Shown: positions 44,461 to 53,683 of the stretch, piece after piece
How positions within the stretch are numbered: the first letter of the stretch is position 1
Layout: each line of letters starts with the position of its first letter
Assembly (NCBI GenBank): GCA_963824095.1
Contig: CAWGNS010000009.1
Span: 124,001 to 188,000, forward strand
DNA: 64,000 bases
DNA from: JBBDWJ01 sp963824095
GTDB lineage: Bacteria > Acidobacteriota > Terriglobia > Bryobacterales > UBA6623
Reading direction: 5' to 3'
Program-made: the position numbers and the translations under genes
The notes under the pieces: model-generated
Told to the model about the DNA's origin: nothing
What the model saw: the letters and a program-made list of their open reading frames with translations, nothing else
Database searches by the model: none

Positions 44461-44660
44461 CCGCCACCCGTGGCGTGAAGCTCCAGCTTTGCCGCCTTTC
44501 GATTCATCGATAGGTGTCTTGGGGAGGCGACGTGGTGCGTTTTGGGCGCGTGAGGAGAGGAGGGCTGGTGGAAGGGAGGCGGCTCGCACACACTGTGCCT
44601 CCCGGCCATGCATCGCGACGAATCGCGATGCGGCAAACCTGGAGGTTCACGCCACGGGTG
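44461..44660. repeat. Inverted pair of family D repeats
   Basis: A family D unit at 44611-44660 (ATCGCGACGAATCGCGATGC ... GCCACGGGTG) faces an inverted, slightly diverged copy at 44461-44511 (CCGCCACCCGTGGCGTGAAG ... ATTCATCGAT). Together they form a large palindrome that fills the gap between the regulator and the hydrolase. On the minus strand, TACAAT at 44314-44319 may be the -10 of the regulator gene. Confidence 0.75.
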
Positions 44661-44750
44661 GCGATGCAAGCCTCTGGAGTCTTCGGGGCCGGCTCGTTGC
44701 TGGGCCCGTTCGCTGCTGGGCCGGGGCACGATATGGCCTCGGCCTGGAAA

Positions 44751-45788
44751 TCAGGGTTTCAGATGAACCTGGAAGAACTCGATCAGGGCGTCAAAGGCTT
44801 CCATCGAGAAGCCGTGGTGCCCCGGTTGCTGGTGGACGACGAAGTTGCCGGGCTTTCCGGCTTGCTCGTAGGCCGGGCGCACGATGCTCAGGAAGCGATC
44901 GACGGCGGGTTTGGGCATCGCGATGTCTTCGGTGGGCGCCCAGAGCATCAAGGGGCGGGGGGCCATGGCGGCGGCGAAATCGGCCTGGTCGCCTTTGGCG
45001 AGCATGCCGGGAATCCACCAGTAGGTCCCGTGATAGCCCAGGCTGCCCTGCTCGATGAACAGGGCGATCGAGCCGACCCCGCCGCAGATCGGCGCCGCGG
45101 CGGCGATGCGGCTGTCGAGCAGCCAAGTATAGAAGGTCGTGATGCCGCCGAAGGAAAGGCCGGTCATGCCGATGCGGCTGGCGTCGACGTCGGGCCGCTT
45201 TTCGAGGTAGCTGAGCCCCTGGCGGATCTCGTAGAGCACGGCCCCCATTTCGGTGCGCCCCTGGACCAGCAGGGCATTGGCTTGCGCGTTGCTTTTGGGC
45301 ACACGGCGGTCGAGCCCGCGCTGCGTGATCGCCAGCGCCAGGTAGCCGCGGCGGGCCAGCTCGCGCGCCCAGCCGAGCAGCCGGTCGTGCGGCTCGCTTC
45401 GGCCAGGGCCCTGCCAGGGGCCGATGACGAACTCCTTGGTCGACATCGATTCGCGGCTACCGCTGCTCCCATGCAGGCAGACCACGGCGGGCAGGCGACC
45501 AGCGGGTTTCGCCGGGCGGATCACGAATGCCGGTACGACCTCGCCGTCGAGGGAGACCCACGAAACGTCCTCGGTGACCAGGCCTTCCTCTTCCTGCGTG
45601 CCGTGAACGGTGACCTCCACCTGGGGAGCCTCGGCCGGGATTTTCAGCAGATCGGCAAACGTGTTGCGGGCGACGGTGCTGTAGGGGGAACTCTGCGCCG
45701 GGGCAGACTGGCCGGCCGCGGTGAGCAGCAGCGCCCCGCAAATCAGGGAACGCCAAAGATTCTGACGGATGAATCGCGATTCCAACAT
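44751..45788 (-). CDS. Secreted alpha/beta hydrolase (acetyl-xylan-esterase/dienelactone-hydrolase-like)
   Basis: 345 residues. A signal peptide (SLICGALLLTAAGQSAPAQ) precedes an alpha/beta-hydrolase fold: LPAVVCLHGSSGSRES (oxyanion region), nucleophile Ser in GLSFGGITT, acid in PTEDIAMPKPAVD and base His in QPGHHGFS. The spacing fits the dienelactone hydrolase/S9-related esterases that Acidobacteria export in numbers. A triad is complete, so it should be active; the ester substrate is unknown. It lies after the permease array on the same strand, separated by repeats, one of which is 40 bases before its start. Confidence 0.87.
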   Translation of the reverse strand: MLESRFIRQNLWRSLICGALLLTAAGQSAPAQSSPYSTVARNTFADLLKIPAEAPQVEVTVHGTQEEEGLVTEDVSWVSLDGEVVPAFVIRPAKPAGRLPAVVCLHGSSGSRESMSTKEFVIGPWQGPGRSEPHDRLLGWARELARRGYLALAITQRGLDRRVPKSNAQANALLVQGRTEMGAVLYEIRQGLSYLEKRPDVDASRIGMTGLSFGGITTFYTWLLDSRIAAAAPICGGVGSIALFIEQGSLGYHGTYWWIPGMLAKGDQADFAAAMAPRPLMLWAPTEDIAMPKPAVDRFLSIVRPAYEQAGKPGNFVVHQQPGHHGFSMEAFDALIEFFQVHLKP

Positions 45789-45827
45789 GCACCTCGCCCG
45801 TCCATTCTACTAGCGGAGGCCATACCC

Positions 45828-45880
45828 GTGGAACAGACAATCCTGTCTGTTTCCCGTAGAGACAGGCGGTCCCGCCTGTC
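45828..45880. repeat. Family C repeat upstream of the hydrolase gene
   Basis: GGAACAGACA-ATCC-TGTCTGTTCC is a perfect 10-bp-arm palindrome, followed by GAGACAGGCGG ... CCGCCTGTC. It sits 40 bases before the hydrolase start codon. Confidence 0.8.
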
Positions 45881-46050
45881 CGCGCCGCAGCCGCGTCCGC
45901 GCTGTGCCGCGAAGGGGCGAGCGCTCGGTCGCTGGCTCAGACAGTAGCGCGCCAGCGTCGTCGAGGAGCCGGGCGTTATGCGGAGTGCCGCTTGCCTTGT
46001 GCTAAGAATTCGTTGGGTGTCCCTGCTTAGGCCTCGCCGCTTCGCGACGA

Positions 46051-46150
46051 GGGACAGGCGGGAGCGCCTGTCTCTACCCAGCACAGGCAGGATTGCCTGC
46101 GCCACATGCAGGCGGGATTTGCTGCACGCAGGCAACCTCGCCTGTGCCGG
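46051..46150. repeat. Family C repeat cluster at the end of the permease array
   Basis: GGGACAGGCG-GGAG-CGCCTGTCTC hairpin, then GCACAGGCAGGATTGCCTGC and further GCAGGC palindromes up to the stop of the last permease gene. With the 45828 unit it occupies most of the gap 45789-46150. Confidence 0.75.
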
Positions 46151-48661
46151 CTACTCGTAGCGCAGCGCGGCCATCGGATCCGTTCGCGCGGCTCGCCGCG
46201 CCGGCAAATAGGCAGCCACGGCCGCCACCAGCAGCAACACACCGGTCGCCGCCGCCATCGCCAGCGGATCGGTCGCCGAGGTCTGATAGAGCAGGCTCGC
46301 CACAAGCCGCGCCACTACGAAAGCGCCCGCCAGGCCGATCGCCACTCCGGTCGCGACCAGCCCCAGCGACTCAATCAACACCAGGCGCAGTACGTTGGCG
46401 CTCTCGGCGCCGAGCGCCAGACGAATGCCGATCTCGCTGGTGCGGCGGCTGACGTTGTAGCTCATCAGCCCGTAGAGCCCCAGCGTCGCCAGCAGCAAAG
46501 CCAGCAGCCCGAACGCCGCGGTGAGCTGCATCATCAGACGCTGCCGGGTGAGCACGCGATCGACGCGGTCGTCCATGGTCAGGATGTCGTTCACGGGCAG
46601 ATTGGGTGCGGCCTCGGCCAGCGCCGCCCGCACTGCCGACGCGACCGCGGCAGGATCGCCGCTCGAGCGCACTTCGAGCGAGCTGAGATACTCGGGGCGC
46701 GCGGCCACGGGCACGAACATCAGCACGTTGGGCTTCTCGCTCGCCGAACGAAAGTGCACATTGTCCACGACTCCGACGATCTCGATCGTATCCTGTGGGC
46801 CGCCGCCTGTCTTGATGCGGCCGCCGACGGCCGAACGGTTGGGGAAGAAGCGTTCCGCCAGCTTGCGGTTGACGACCGTAACCAGGGGAGCGCCGTCGCG
46901 GTCTCGATCGGTCAAACCGCGGCCGTCGAGCAGGCGCATGCCGACCGTCTCGAAGTATTGCGGCGTGACGAAGACCTGCTCCACGTCGTGGTCTTCGCCC
47001 TCGGCGTAGGTGTAGCCCTCGACATCAACCGAATTCGTGCGCGTGGAGCCCCCGAGCAGCGAATAGATCGACAGGCTGGCCGATTGCACGCCGGGGATGG
47101 CGTCGACCCGCTCGAGCACGCGCTGGTAGAGTGGCGTGAGCTGCTCGCTAGTAAACCCGGCGCCTCGCGGATCGATGCCCGCCACCAGCACGTGCGACGT
47201 ATCGAAGCCCCAATCGACGTGGCGCAGGTTCTGCAGGCTCCTCAGAAACAGGCCGGCGCCCACCAGCAGCATCAGCGACAGGGCGACCTGCGAAACCACC
47301 AGCGCGCGGTTCAGCCCGAACCGGGAGCGTTCGGCGATGCCGCCGCGGGTGTTGACCTGCAGCGTCGGCGCAAGGTCGAAGCGGGTGGCGCGCAGCGCGG
47401 GGACCAGTCCGAACAGCAATACGGCGAGTAGCGTCAGCCCCGAGGTGAACGCCAGCACGCGCGGGTCGATGCCCGCGTCGAGAGGCAGGCGCGTGGCGTC
47501 ATTCGAAGCCATGCGCAGCAGCAGCTCGAGCGCCCAACTGGCCACCAGCAGAGCGACCAGGCCGCCGGCGGCGGCCAGCAGCAGACTCTCGGTGAGCAGT
47601 TGGCGAATCAGACGCGCTCGCCCGGCTCCCAAAGCGAGGCGAACACCAATTTCTTTGCGCCGCGCCGTGGCCCGAGCCAGCAGCAGGTTGGCGATGTTGG
47701 CGCAGGCGATCAACAGCACAACGCCCACCACGGCCATCAGCAGGATCAACGGGTCGGCGTAGCTCTCGCGCATGTTCGAGAGCCCTTGCGCGGCGGGGAC
47801 GAGCGTCGCCCGCAGTTGGCGGGTTTTCTCGCGCTCCCGCTCACTCATGTTCTTAGCGGCGAGGTCGTAGATGTGGTGCTGGAAGACGACGTCCACTTCG
47901 GCGCGGGCCTGTTCGAGCGAGATGCCGGGTTTGAGGCGGCCAATCGCGCGCATCCAATAGATCTGCGCATCGTCGAGAAACGAGTTCTGGCGGGTGATCT
48001 GCGCCTGCATGGTCAGCGGCGCCCATAGGTCAGGCCGTTGGCCGACGCGCTCTCCAAAAAACTGCGCCGGGGCCACTCCCAAAATCGTGTAGTGCAGCCC
48101 ATTGATGAGCAGCGTCTTGCCCGCAATCTCGGCGTCGCCTCCGAATTTTCGCTGCCAGTAGCCGTAGCTCAGCACAGCGACAGCGTCGGCGCCTGGGCTG
48201 CGGTCATCGCCCGGTTGCAGCAGGCGTCCTAGCAACGGGCGCACGCCGAGCACGTCGAAGTAGTTGCCGCTGACCAGTTCCGCCATGGCGGCCTCGGGGC
48301 TGCCGCCCGCCGAATTGGGTGAATCGCTGATGTACACCCGTGACATGGTGCTGTTGTGCGCCGCCACGCCTGCAAACGATTGCAACTCGTGTTGATAGGC
48401 GCGGAACATGGGATAAGAGACCGCGTGGTGCGTCGGCATCGTGGAGGTGGTAATGCCTTGATAGTCGCCGTCGCCGAAGTACACCAGCGCACTGGGTTTT
48501 TCGACCGGCAGCGTCTTGAGCAGAAGCGCGTCGATGAGGCTGAAGATGGCGGTGTTGGCGCCGATGCCGAGCGCCAGCGAAAGCACGGCCACGGCGGCGA
48601 AGCCCGGGTTGTGGGCCAGTGTGCGTAGCGCATAGCGCAGATCGTGCAAAAAGTCGGTCAT
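46151..48661 (-). CDS. ADOP-type ABC permease, fourth of the tandem array
   Basis: 836 residues from ATG 48661, with GAGGAG five bases upstream. Duplicated MacB-like permease: conserved N-terminus MTDFLHDLRYALRTLAHNPG, first helix VLSLALGIGANTAIFSLIDA, large periplasmic domain, three-helix core (LMAVVGVVLLIACANIANLL ...), a fifth helix (VSQVALSLMLLVGAGLFL), second periplasmic domain (with VTPQYFETVGMRLLDGRGL) and a final three-helix core ending PARRAARTDPMAALRYE. No ATPase is adjacent. Very similar in layout to the copy at 53684, which suggests recent duplication. Confidence 0.92.
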   Translation of the reverse strand: MTDFLHDLRYALRTLAHNPGFAAVAVLSLALGIGANTAIFSLIDALLLKTLPVEKPSALVYFGDGDYQGITTSTMPTHHAVSYPMFRAYQHELQSFAGVAAHNSTMSRVYISDSPNSAGGSPEAAMAELVSGNYFDVLGVRPLLGRLLQPGDDRSPGADAVAVLSYGYWQRKFGGDAEIAGKTLLINGLHYTILGVAPAQFFGERVGQRPDLWAPLTMQAQITRQNSFLDDAQIYWMRAIGRLKPGISLEQARAEVDVVFQHHIYDLAAKNMSEREREKTRQLRATLVPAAQGLSNMRESYADPLILLMAVVGVVLLIACANIANLLLARATARRKEIGVRLALGAGRARLIRQLLTESLLLAAAGGLVALLVASWALELLLRMASNDATRLPLDAGIDPRVLAFTSGLTLLAVLLFGLVPALRATRFDLAPTLQVNTRGGIAERSRFGLNRALVVSQVALSLMLLVGAGLFLRSLQNLRHVDWGFDTSHVLVAGIDPRGAGFTSEQLTPLYQRVLERVDAIPGVQSASLSIYSLLGGSTRTNSVDVEGYTYAEGEDHDVEQVFVTPQYFETVGMRLLDGRGLTDRDRDGAPLVTVVNRKLAERFFPNRSAVGGRIKTGGGPQDTIEIVGVVDNVHFRSASEKPNVLMFVPVAARPEYLSSLEVRSSGDPAAVASAVRAALAEAAPNLPVNDILTMDDRVDRVLTRQRLMMQLTAAFGLLALLLATLGLYGLMSYNVSRRTSEIGIRLALGAESANVLRLVLIESLGLVATGVAIGLAGAFVVARLVASLLYQTSATDPLAMAAATGVLLLVAAVAAYLPARRAARTDPMAALRYE

Positions 48662-48670
48662 CGATCTCCT

Positions 48671-48769
48671 CGTGGAACAGACCATCCTGTCTGCTCAAGT
48701 AGAGACAGGCGCTCCGGCCTGTCCCCGCCACAACGCGGCGAGCACAGCACAGGCAGGATTGCCTGTACG
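48671..48769. repeat. Family C repeat pair between permease genes
   Basis: GGAACAGACC-ATCC-TGTCTGCTC, then GAGACAGGCG ... CGGCCTGTC, then GCACAGGCAGGATTGCCTG. The palindrome lies ten bases before the permease start at 48661. Confidence 0.8.
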
Positions 48770-48783
48770 ACTAGTCATGACCA

Positions 48784-51198
48784 CTACTCATGGCGCAGCG
48801 TCACCGCGGGATCCACCGCCGCCGCCCGCCGCGCGGGCACATAACTCGCCAGCAGCGCCGCTGCCAGCAAGACAACAAAGGCCCAGGCGAAAGCCAGCGG
48901 ATCGGTCGCCGTCACGGAGTAGAGCATATTCGAGATCAGGCGCGTGAGCGCCAGCGCGCCGGCCACGCCCAGCGCCAGGCCTGCACATGTCAGGCCGAGC
49001 CCACGCCGCACGAACATCGCCGTCACGTCGTGCGCGCGTGCTCCCAGCGCCAGGCGCACGCCGATTTCGCGCACGTGCGTTGCGACCGTGTAGGCGATGA
49101 CCCCGTAGATGCCGATCGCGGCGAGCGCCAGCGCCAGGGCGGAAAACACGCCGAGCAGCAGCGTCTGGAAGCGGGGCTCGGCCATGGAATTCCAGACCAC
49201 CTGCTCCATCGTCGAGACCTCGTAGACCGGAATGTTGGGGTCGGCTTCCGTCACCGACTGCCGCAGCACTTCCGCCATTGAATCCGGATCGGACTGGGTG
49301 CGGACCACGAACGACATCATCGGCAGGAAGAACATGCTGTCCACCTGCCGGTAGGGCAGATAGAGAGCGGGCGGCGGCTCTTCGGCGAGATTGCTTTGCG
49401 TGATGTCGCCAACGACGCCAACCACCGTCGCCCAGGGCGCGACGCCGGGTAGATCGGCGTCGAGTTGCCGCCCCACGGGATCCTGATCTTTCCAGAGAAG
49501 GTGCGCCAGTTTCTCGCTGATGATGACGGCTGGCGCGGAATCCTCGCGGTCGGCGGCGGTGAACCCGCGTCCTCGCCGCAAGGGGATCCCCATCGCGCCG
49601 AAGTAGCCGGGGCTGATGAGGATCTTGCTGGCATAGACTTCGTCGCGGCCGGAGGCGCGCGCCTGGATCGAGACCGAGCCACGCAGCAGCATCTGGCTCA
49701 ACGGCCTCCAGTTGACGACCCCGGCGGTAAGGACGCCGGGCTGCGTGTTCAGCCTTTCGAGCACCGAGCTGTAGAAGGCCCTCATCTGCTGCGGCGTCCG
49801 GTAAACCGGCTGTGGCAGCGAGACGCTCATCGAAAGCACGTGGTCGGGCCGGAAGCCGGGGTCGACGTCGAGCAGGCGCGAGAAGCTGCGCAGGAGCAGA
49901 GCGGCGCCGGTCAGCAGCACCACGGCCATGGCCGTTTCGCCGACGATGAGCAGGGCGCGAAAGCGGCGCGCGCGGGTGGATCCGGTAGTCCGCGTACTTT
50001 CTTTGAGGAACGGCGCGATCTCGGCGCGGGCGGCGCGCCAGGCCGGGGCGAGGCCGAACAACAGCGCCGCGAGCAGAGAGATCAGCAGCCCGAAAGCGAA
50101 GACGCGCCAGTCGATGGCGACTTCGGCCAGCCGCGGAATCTTGTTTGCGGGGATGATCGAGACCAACAGGGTGCTGCCCCAAAGGGCAAACAGAAAGGCG
50201 AGCGAGCCGCCTAGGAACGTCAGTACGCTGCTTTCGATCAGCAACTGGCGAGCAAGCCGCCAGCGCCCGGCGCCGAGCGCGGCGCGCACCGTGATCTCGC
50301 GCTGCCGCTGTTCACTGCGCGCCAGCGCCAGGTGCGCCACGTTGGCGCAGGCGATCAGCAGAACGAAACCGACCGCGCCCAGAAACAGCCACAGGGCCGA
50401 ACGAACCTGGCCGACGATCGAATCCTGCAGGCCGACGGCGCGCAGGCCCATGTGCGCGTTCTCGCCGCCGCTCTGCGCGGCGAACGTGGCGGCAAACGTG
50501 TCAAGCTCGGCTTGCGCCTGCTCGCTCGAGACGCTGGTTTTGCGGCGCGCGATGACCTGCCGGAAGGCATTGTGGCGGTCGGCGCCAAGCTGCGACGGCG
50601 CCCAGATTTGCGTCGAGTTGGGAAAGCGGAACGAATCGGGCATCACGCCAACGACCGTGAAAGGCTCGCCGTCGAGTTGCACGGTCTGGCCGACGATACC
50701 GGGGTCGGCGGCGAACTGGCCGCGCCAGAGCTCGTTGCCGATGACGGCGACGTTGGCCGGGCCCTGTGCGAAATCCTCGGCTTGGAACGCGCGCCCGAGC
50801 GCAGGAGCCAAGCCGAAGACACGGAAGAAATCTTCCGTGACCTTCATTCCCGCAAGCAACGCCGGCTCGCCCTGGCCCGTCAGTGTCGGCAGCATTCCGT
50901 TGTAGGCGGCGACGGCGTCAAACGAGCGGTTCTGATCGCGCAGTTGGGCGATATCGGGATCGAAGAACGCCCCGGCCGCCGGTGCGCCCGGCTTGCGGGT
51001 GTCGTAGGCGCCGACCATGACGAGCTGCGCGGGGTCCGGGTAAGGCAGCGGCCGCAGCAGAACGGCGTTGACGACGGTGAACATGGCGACGTTCGAGCCG
51101 ATGCCAAGAGCGAGAGTCAAAACCGCGACCGCGGTGAACCCCGGATTCCGCCGCAGTTGCCGGAAGGCGAAGCGAAGGTCTTGCAGAAGGTCGTTCAT
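48784..51198 (-). CDS. ADOP-type ABC permease, third of the tandem array
   Basis: 804 residues from ATG 51198; longer in-frame reading passes through a family C repeat and is rejected. N-terminus MNDLLQDLRFAFRQLRRNPG, first helix VLTLALGIGSNVAMFTVVNA, core motif FVLLIACANVAHLALARSEQ, fifth helix LLIVGETAMAVVLLTGAALL, C-terminal core ending PARRAAAVDPAVTLRHE. Same two-module MacB layout as its neighbours but clearly diverged in the periplasmic parts, which would determine cargo. No ATPase is adjacent. Confidence 0.92.
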   Translation of the reverse strand: MNDLLQDLRFAFRQLRRNPGFTAVAVLTLALGIGSNVAMFTVVNAVLLRPLPYPDPAQLVMVGAYDTRKPGAPAAGAFFDPDIAQLRDQNRSFDAVAAYNGMLPTLTGQGEPALLAGMKVTEDFFRVFGLAPALGRAFQAEDFAQGPANVAVIGNELWRGQFAADPGIVGQTVQLDGEPFTVVGVMPDSFRFPNSTQIWAPSQLGADRHNAFRQVIARRKTSVSSEQAQAELDTFAATFAAQSGGENAHMGLRAVGLQDSIVGQVRSALWLFLGAVGFVLLIACANVAHLALARSEQRQREITVRAALGAGRWRLARQLLIESSVLTFLGGSLAFLFALWGSTLLVSIIPANKIPRLAEVAIDWRVFAFGLLISLLAALLFGLAPAWRAARAEIAPFLKESTRTTGSTRARRFRALLIVGETAMAVVLLTGAALLLRSFSRLLDVDPGFRPDHVLSMSVSLPQPVYRTPQQMRAFYSSVLERLNTQPGVLTAGVVNWRPLSQMLLRGSVSIQARASGRDEVYASKILISPGYFGAMGIPLRRGRGFTAADREDSAPAVIISEKLAHLLWKDQDPVGRQLDADLPGVAPWATVVGVVGDITQSNLAEEPPPALYLPYRQVDSMFFLPMMSFVVRTQSDPDSMAEVLRQSVTEADPNIPVYEVSTMEQVVWNSMAEPRFQTLLLGVFSALALALAAIGIYGVIAYTVATHVREIGVRLALGARAHDVTAMFVRRGLGLTCAGLALGVAGALALTRLISNMLYSVTATDPLAFAWAFVVLLAAALLASYVPARRAAAVDPAVTLRHE

Positions 51199-51208
51199 GT
51201 TGATTTCC

Positions 51209-51256
51209 GTGGAACAGACAATTCTGTCTGTTCGGCTAGAGACGAGGCCGTGCCGG
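51209..51256. repeat. Family C repeat between permease genes
   Basis: GGAACAGACA-ATTC-TGTCTGTTC, then TAGAGACGAGGCCGTGCCGGC. It lies 11 bases upstream of the permease start at 51198. Confidence 0.75.
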
Positions 51257-53668
51257 CTATTCGTGGCGCAACGCCACCATCGGGTCGACTCTGCTGGCAC
51301 GGCGGGCGGGGAGATATACAGCCAAAAAACCGGCCGTGCTAAGCAAAACCGACACCGCCGCGAACGTCAGCGGATCCAGCGGCGAAACCGCAACGAGTTG
51401 ACTCGCGATCAAACGCGTCAACACCGCCGAGCCTGCCAACCCAACTACCAAACCGAAGGCGATCAGCTTCGTGCCTTCGCGGAGGAACAAGCGCACCACC
51501 TCGCTACTCTCGGCCCCCAACGCCAAACGCAAGCCGATCTCCTGGCTGCGCTGGCGCACTCCGTGGGCCACTGACCCGAAAATCCCGAGCAGCGCCAGCA
51601 GCAGAGCGATCGACGCAAGAACCCCGAGCAACCAGGCCCGAAAGCGCCTTACCACAACGGCTATGTCTTGCCAGTAGGCTCGTTCCATCTGTCGCGTCGT
51701 CACGGGGTAGCGGGGCTCGACCTTCAACATCGCGGCGCGTACCGAGCGAGCCACTTGTTCGGGCGGTGCGAGGCACGTGACGATGAACTGCACGCTGGAA
51801 TCGGGGTTCTGCAAAAACGGCGTATAGATCGTGGGGCGGACCCGGAGGTCCCTGCTTACCGACCTGGTGTCAGCGGCTACGCCGATCACCCGATACGCGG
51901 TGGACTTCTCGCGGTCCTGCTCAAATACCTGCAACGTCTTCCCGACGGCCGGCTCGCCGGGCCACACGCCCCGCGCCAAGGTCTCATTCACTATGGCGAC
52001 GTTGGGCGAACCTTGGTCATCCCGATCCTCAAAGGGCAGGCCGGCGATCAAGGGGATTTCCAACACCTGGAAAAAATTGGGGCTGACGGAGGTGACATAG
52101 GCGCGTTCGGCACTCTTCGCCCGGCCTTCATCAGCGAAAGAGCGAAGGTTATGCGCGTCGGGCAGCGGCAGGTACGAAGCTACAGCGACGGCGCCGACCG
52201 CGGGGAGGCGGCCGATTTGCTCGAGGCCCTCGCGATAGTATGTACGCTGTTTTTCCGGAGATTGGTACTCCCGCCAGGCGTATTCGGCGCGGCTAACGAT
52301 CTTCTGCGAGGGATCGAAGCCCAGATCAACCGGCCGCGTCAACCAGAAGGTTCGAAGCAGCAAACCCGCGCCGACCAGCAGCACCATCGACAACGCGAAT
52401 TCGCTGATAATCATGACGCCGCGAAAGCGACGAAACCGGCGATCGGCTGAGCCTACGATGCCGGTTCGCGACAACATGGAACGCAAGGGCTGAACCACCA
52501 GAGCCAGAGCCGGCCCAAGTCCGAAGACGACGGCGGTCATCAAAGAGACGCCCAGCGTGAACAGAGCCACCCTCGGATCGATGGCAACCTGATCCAGGCG
52601 CGGAGTGTTCCCGGGAGCCAACCGCACGACGACCGGCAAAGCCCACCAAGCCATTAAAAGACCGAGGGAGCCTCCCGCGACCGCCAGCAGAACGCTTTCC
52701 GCGAGCAGTTGCCGGATGAGTCGAAGGGCCCTTGCGCCAAGGGCCGCCCGGACCGCGATTTCGCTCTGACGGGCGGGGACGCGAGCGAGCAGGAGATGGG
52801 CAAGATTGGCGCACGCCAGCAACAGAACGAAGCTCACCGCCCCCAATAGAAACAGCATGTCGTCGCGCTGCCCTCCGATCAGATCATCGAGAACGGTTGA
52901 CGATAGGACGCGCGAGCCGGAACGTATTGCGAGGCTTGGCAAGCGTGCGGGCAGCGTTGCCAGGTAGGCTTGCACTTCCTCGGAGGAACGACCCGGGGCG
53001 ACTCGAGCCATGACATTCAGCCCATAGTCCCATTCGCGAAACACGTTGCTCGTCTCGAGAGGGGCCCAGAGTTCGATCTTGGGTCCCCAGGTGTGCGGCC
53101 CCTGGAAGTTCGGCGGGAGAATCCCGATGATCGAGTAGGTCCCTTCGGCCAGATGAAGGACGCGACCCAAGGCTCTCGGATCACCGCCCAGGCGGTTTTG
53201 CCAGAAGCCGTAGCTGACGACCGCGGCGGGCGAGGCGCCAGGCTGGGCATCCACAGGAAGAAAGGCCCGGCCCGCGAAGGGGAGGACTCCCAACAGATCG
53301 AAGAAATTCGTCGTGACGAGACTACCCGAAATCCAGACAGGACCTTCCTCAGTTTGAAGCACGCCACCGCCCCCGCTCATGAAGGCGGCAACGTTCTCGA
53401 ATAAGCCAGGCTGTTGTTTGAGGGCGTTGAAATCGGCAAGTTTAAAGCTATCGGTCCGGGCCTCTCCTTGCCGCTGAAATTCCAATAGCAGCAGACGGTC
53501 GGGGTCGCGATACGGCAGCGGGCGAAAGACAACCGTGTCAACGATGCTGAAAACTAGCGTCGTTGAACCAATGCCGAGGGCGAGCACAAAGATAGCCACC
53601 AGGCTGAAACCCGGAGTTCGCCCGAGCATCCGCAGGCCGTAGCGAAAATCCCGCAGCAAATCGTACAT
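51257..53668 (-). CDS. ADOP-type ABC permease, second of the tandem array
   Basis: 803 residues from ATG 53668, chosen because MYDLLRDFRYGLRMLGRTPG matches the N-termini of the other copies; a GTG at 53680 is possible. First helix FVLALGIGSTTLVFSIVDTV, core FVLLLACANLAHLLLARVPA, fifth helix ISEFALSMVLLVGAGLLLRT, end PARRASRVDPMVALRHE. It begins 15 bases after the first permease stop, without a repeat between, so these two are a clear operon. Confidence 0.92.
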   Translation of the reverse strand: MYDLLRDFRYGLRMLGRTPGFSLVAIFVLALGIGSTTLVFSIVDTVVFRPLPYRDPDRLLLLEFQRQGEARTDSFKLADFNALKQQPGLFENVAAFMSGGGGVLQTEEGPVWISGSLVTTNFFDLLGVLPFAGRAFLPVDAQPGASPAAVVSYGFWQNRLGGDPRALGRVLHLAEGTYSIIGILPPNFQGPHTWGPKIELWAPLETSNVFREWDYGLNVMARVAPGRSSEEVQAYLATLPARLPSLAIRSGSRVLSSTVLDDLIGGQRDDMLFLLGAVSFVLLLACANLAHLLLARVPARQSEIAVRAALGARALRLIRQLLAESVLLAVAGGSLGLLMAWWALPVVVRLAPGNTPRLDQVAIDPRVALFTLGVSLMTAVVFGLGPALALVVQPLRSMLSRTGIVGSADRRFRRFRGVMIISEFALSMVLLVGAGLLLRTFWLTRPVDLGFDPSQKIVSRAEYAWREYQSPEKQRTYYREGLEQIGRLPAVGAVAVASYLPLPDAHNLRSFADEGRAKSAERAYVTSVSPNFFQVLEIPLIAGLPFEDRDDQGSPNVAIVNETLARGVWPGEPAVGKTLQVFEQDREKSTAYRVIGVAADTRSVSRDLRVRPTIYTPFLQNPDSSVQFIVTCLAPPEQVARSVRAAMLKVEPRYPVTTRQMERAYWQDIAVVVRRFRAWLLGVLASIALLLALLGIFGSVAHGVRQRSQEIGLRLALGAESSEVVRLFLREGTKLIAFGLVVGLAGSAVLTRLIASQLVAVSPLDPLTFAAVSVLLSTAGFLAVYLPARRASRVDPMVALRHE

Positions 53669-53683
53669 GTTCCGAGGCACCGC

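Noticed and set aside
44461..44660. Possible CRISPR array from the repeated family D, C and B units
   Set aside because: Copies are scattered, palindromic, in both orientations and not regularly spaced; no cas genes are present.
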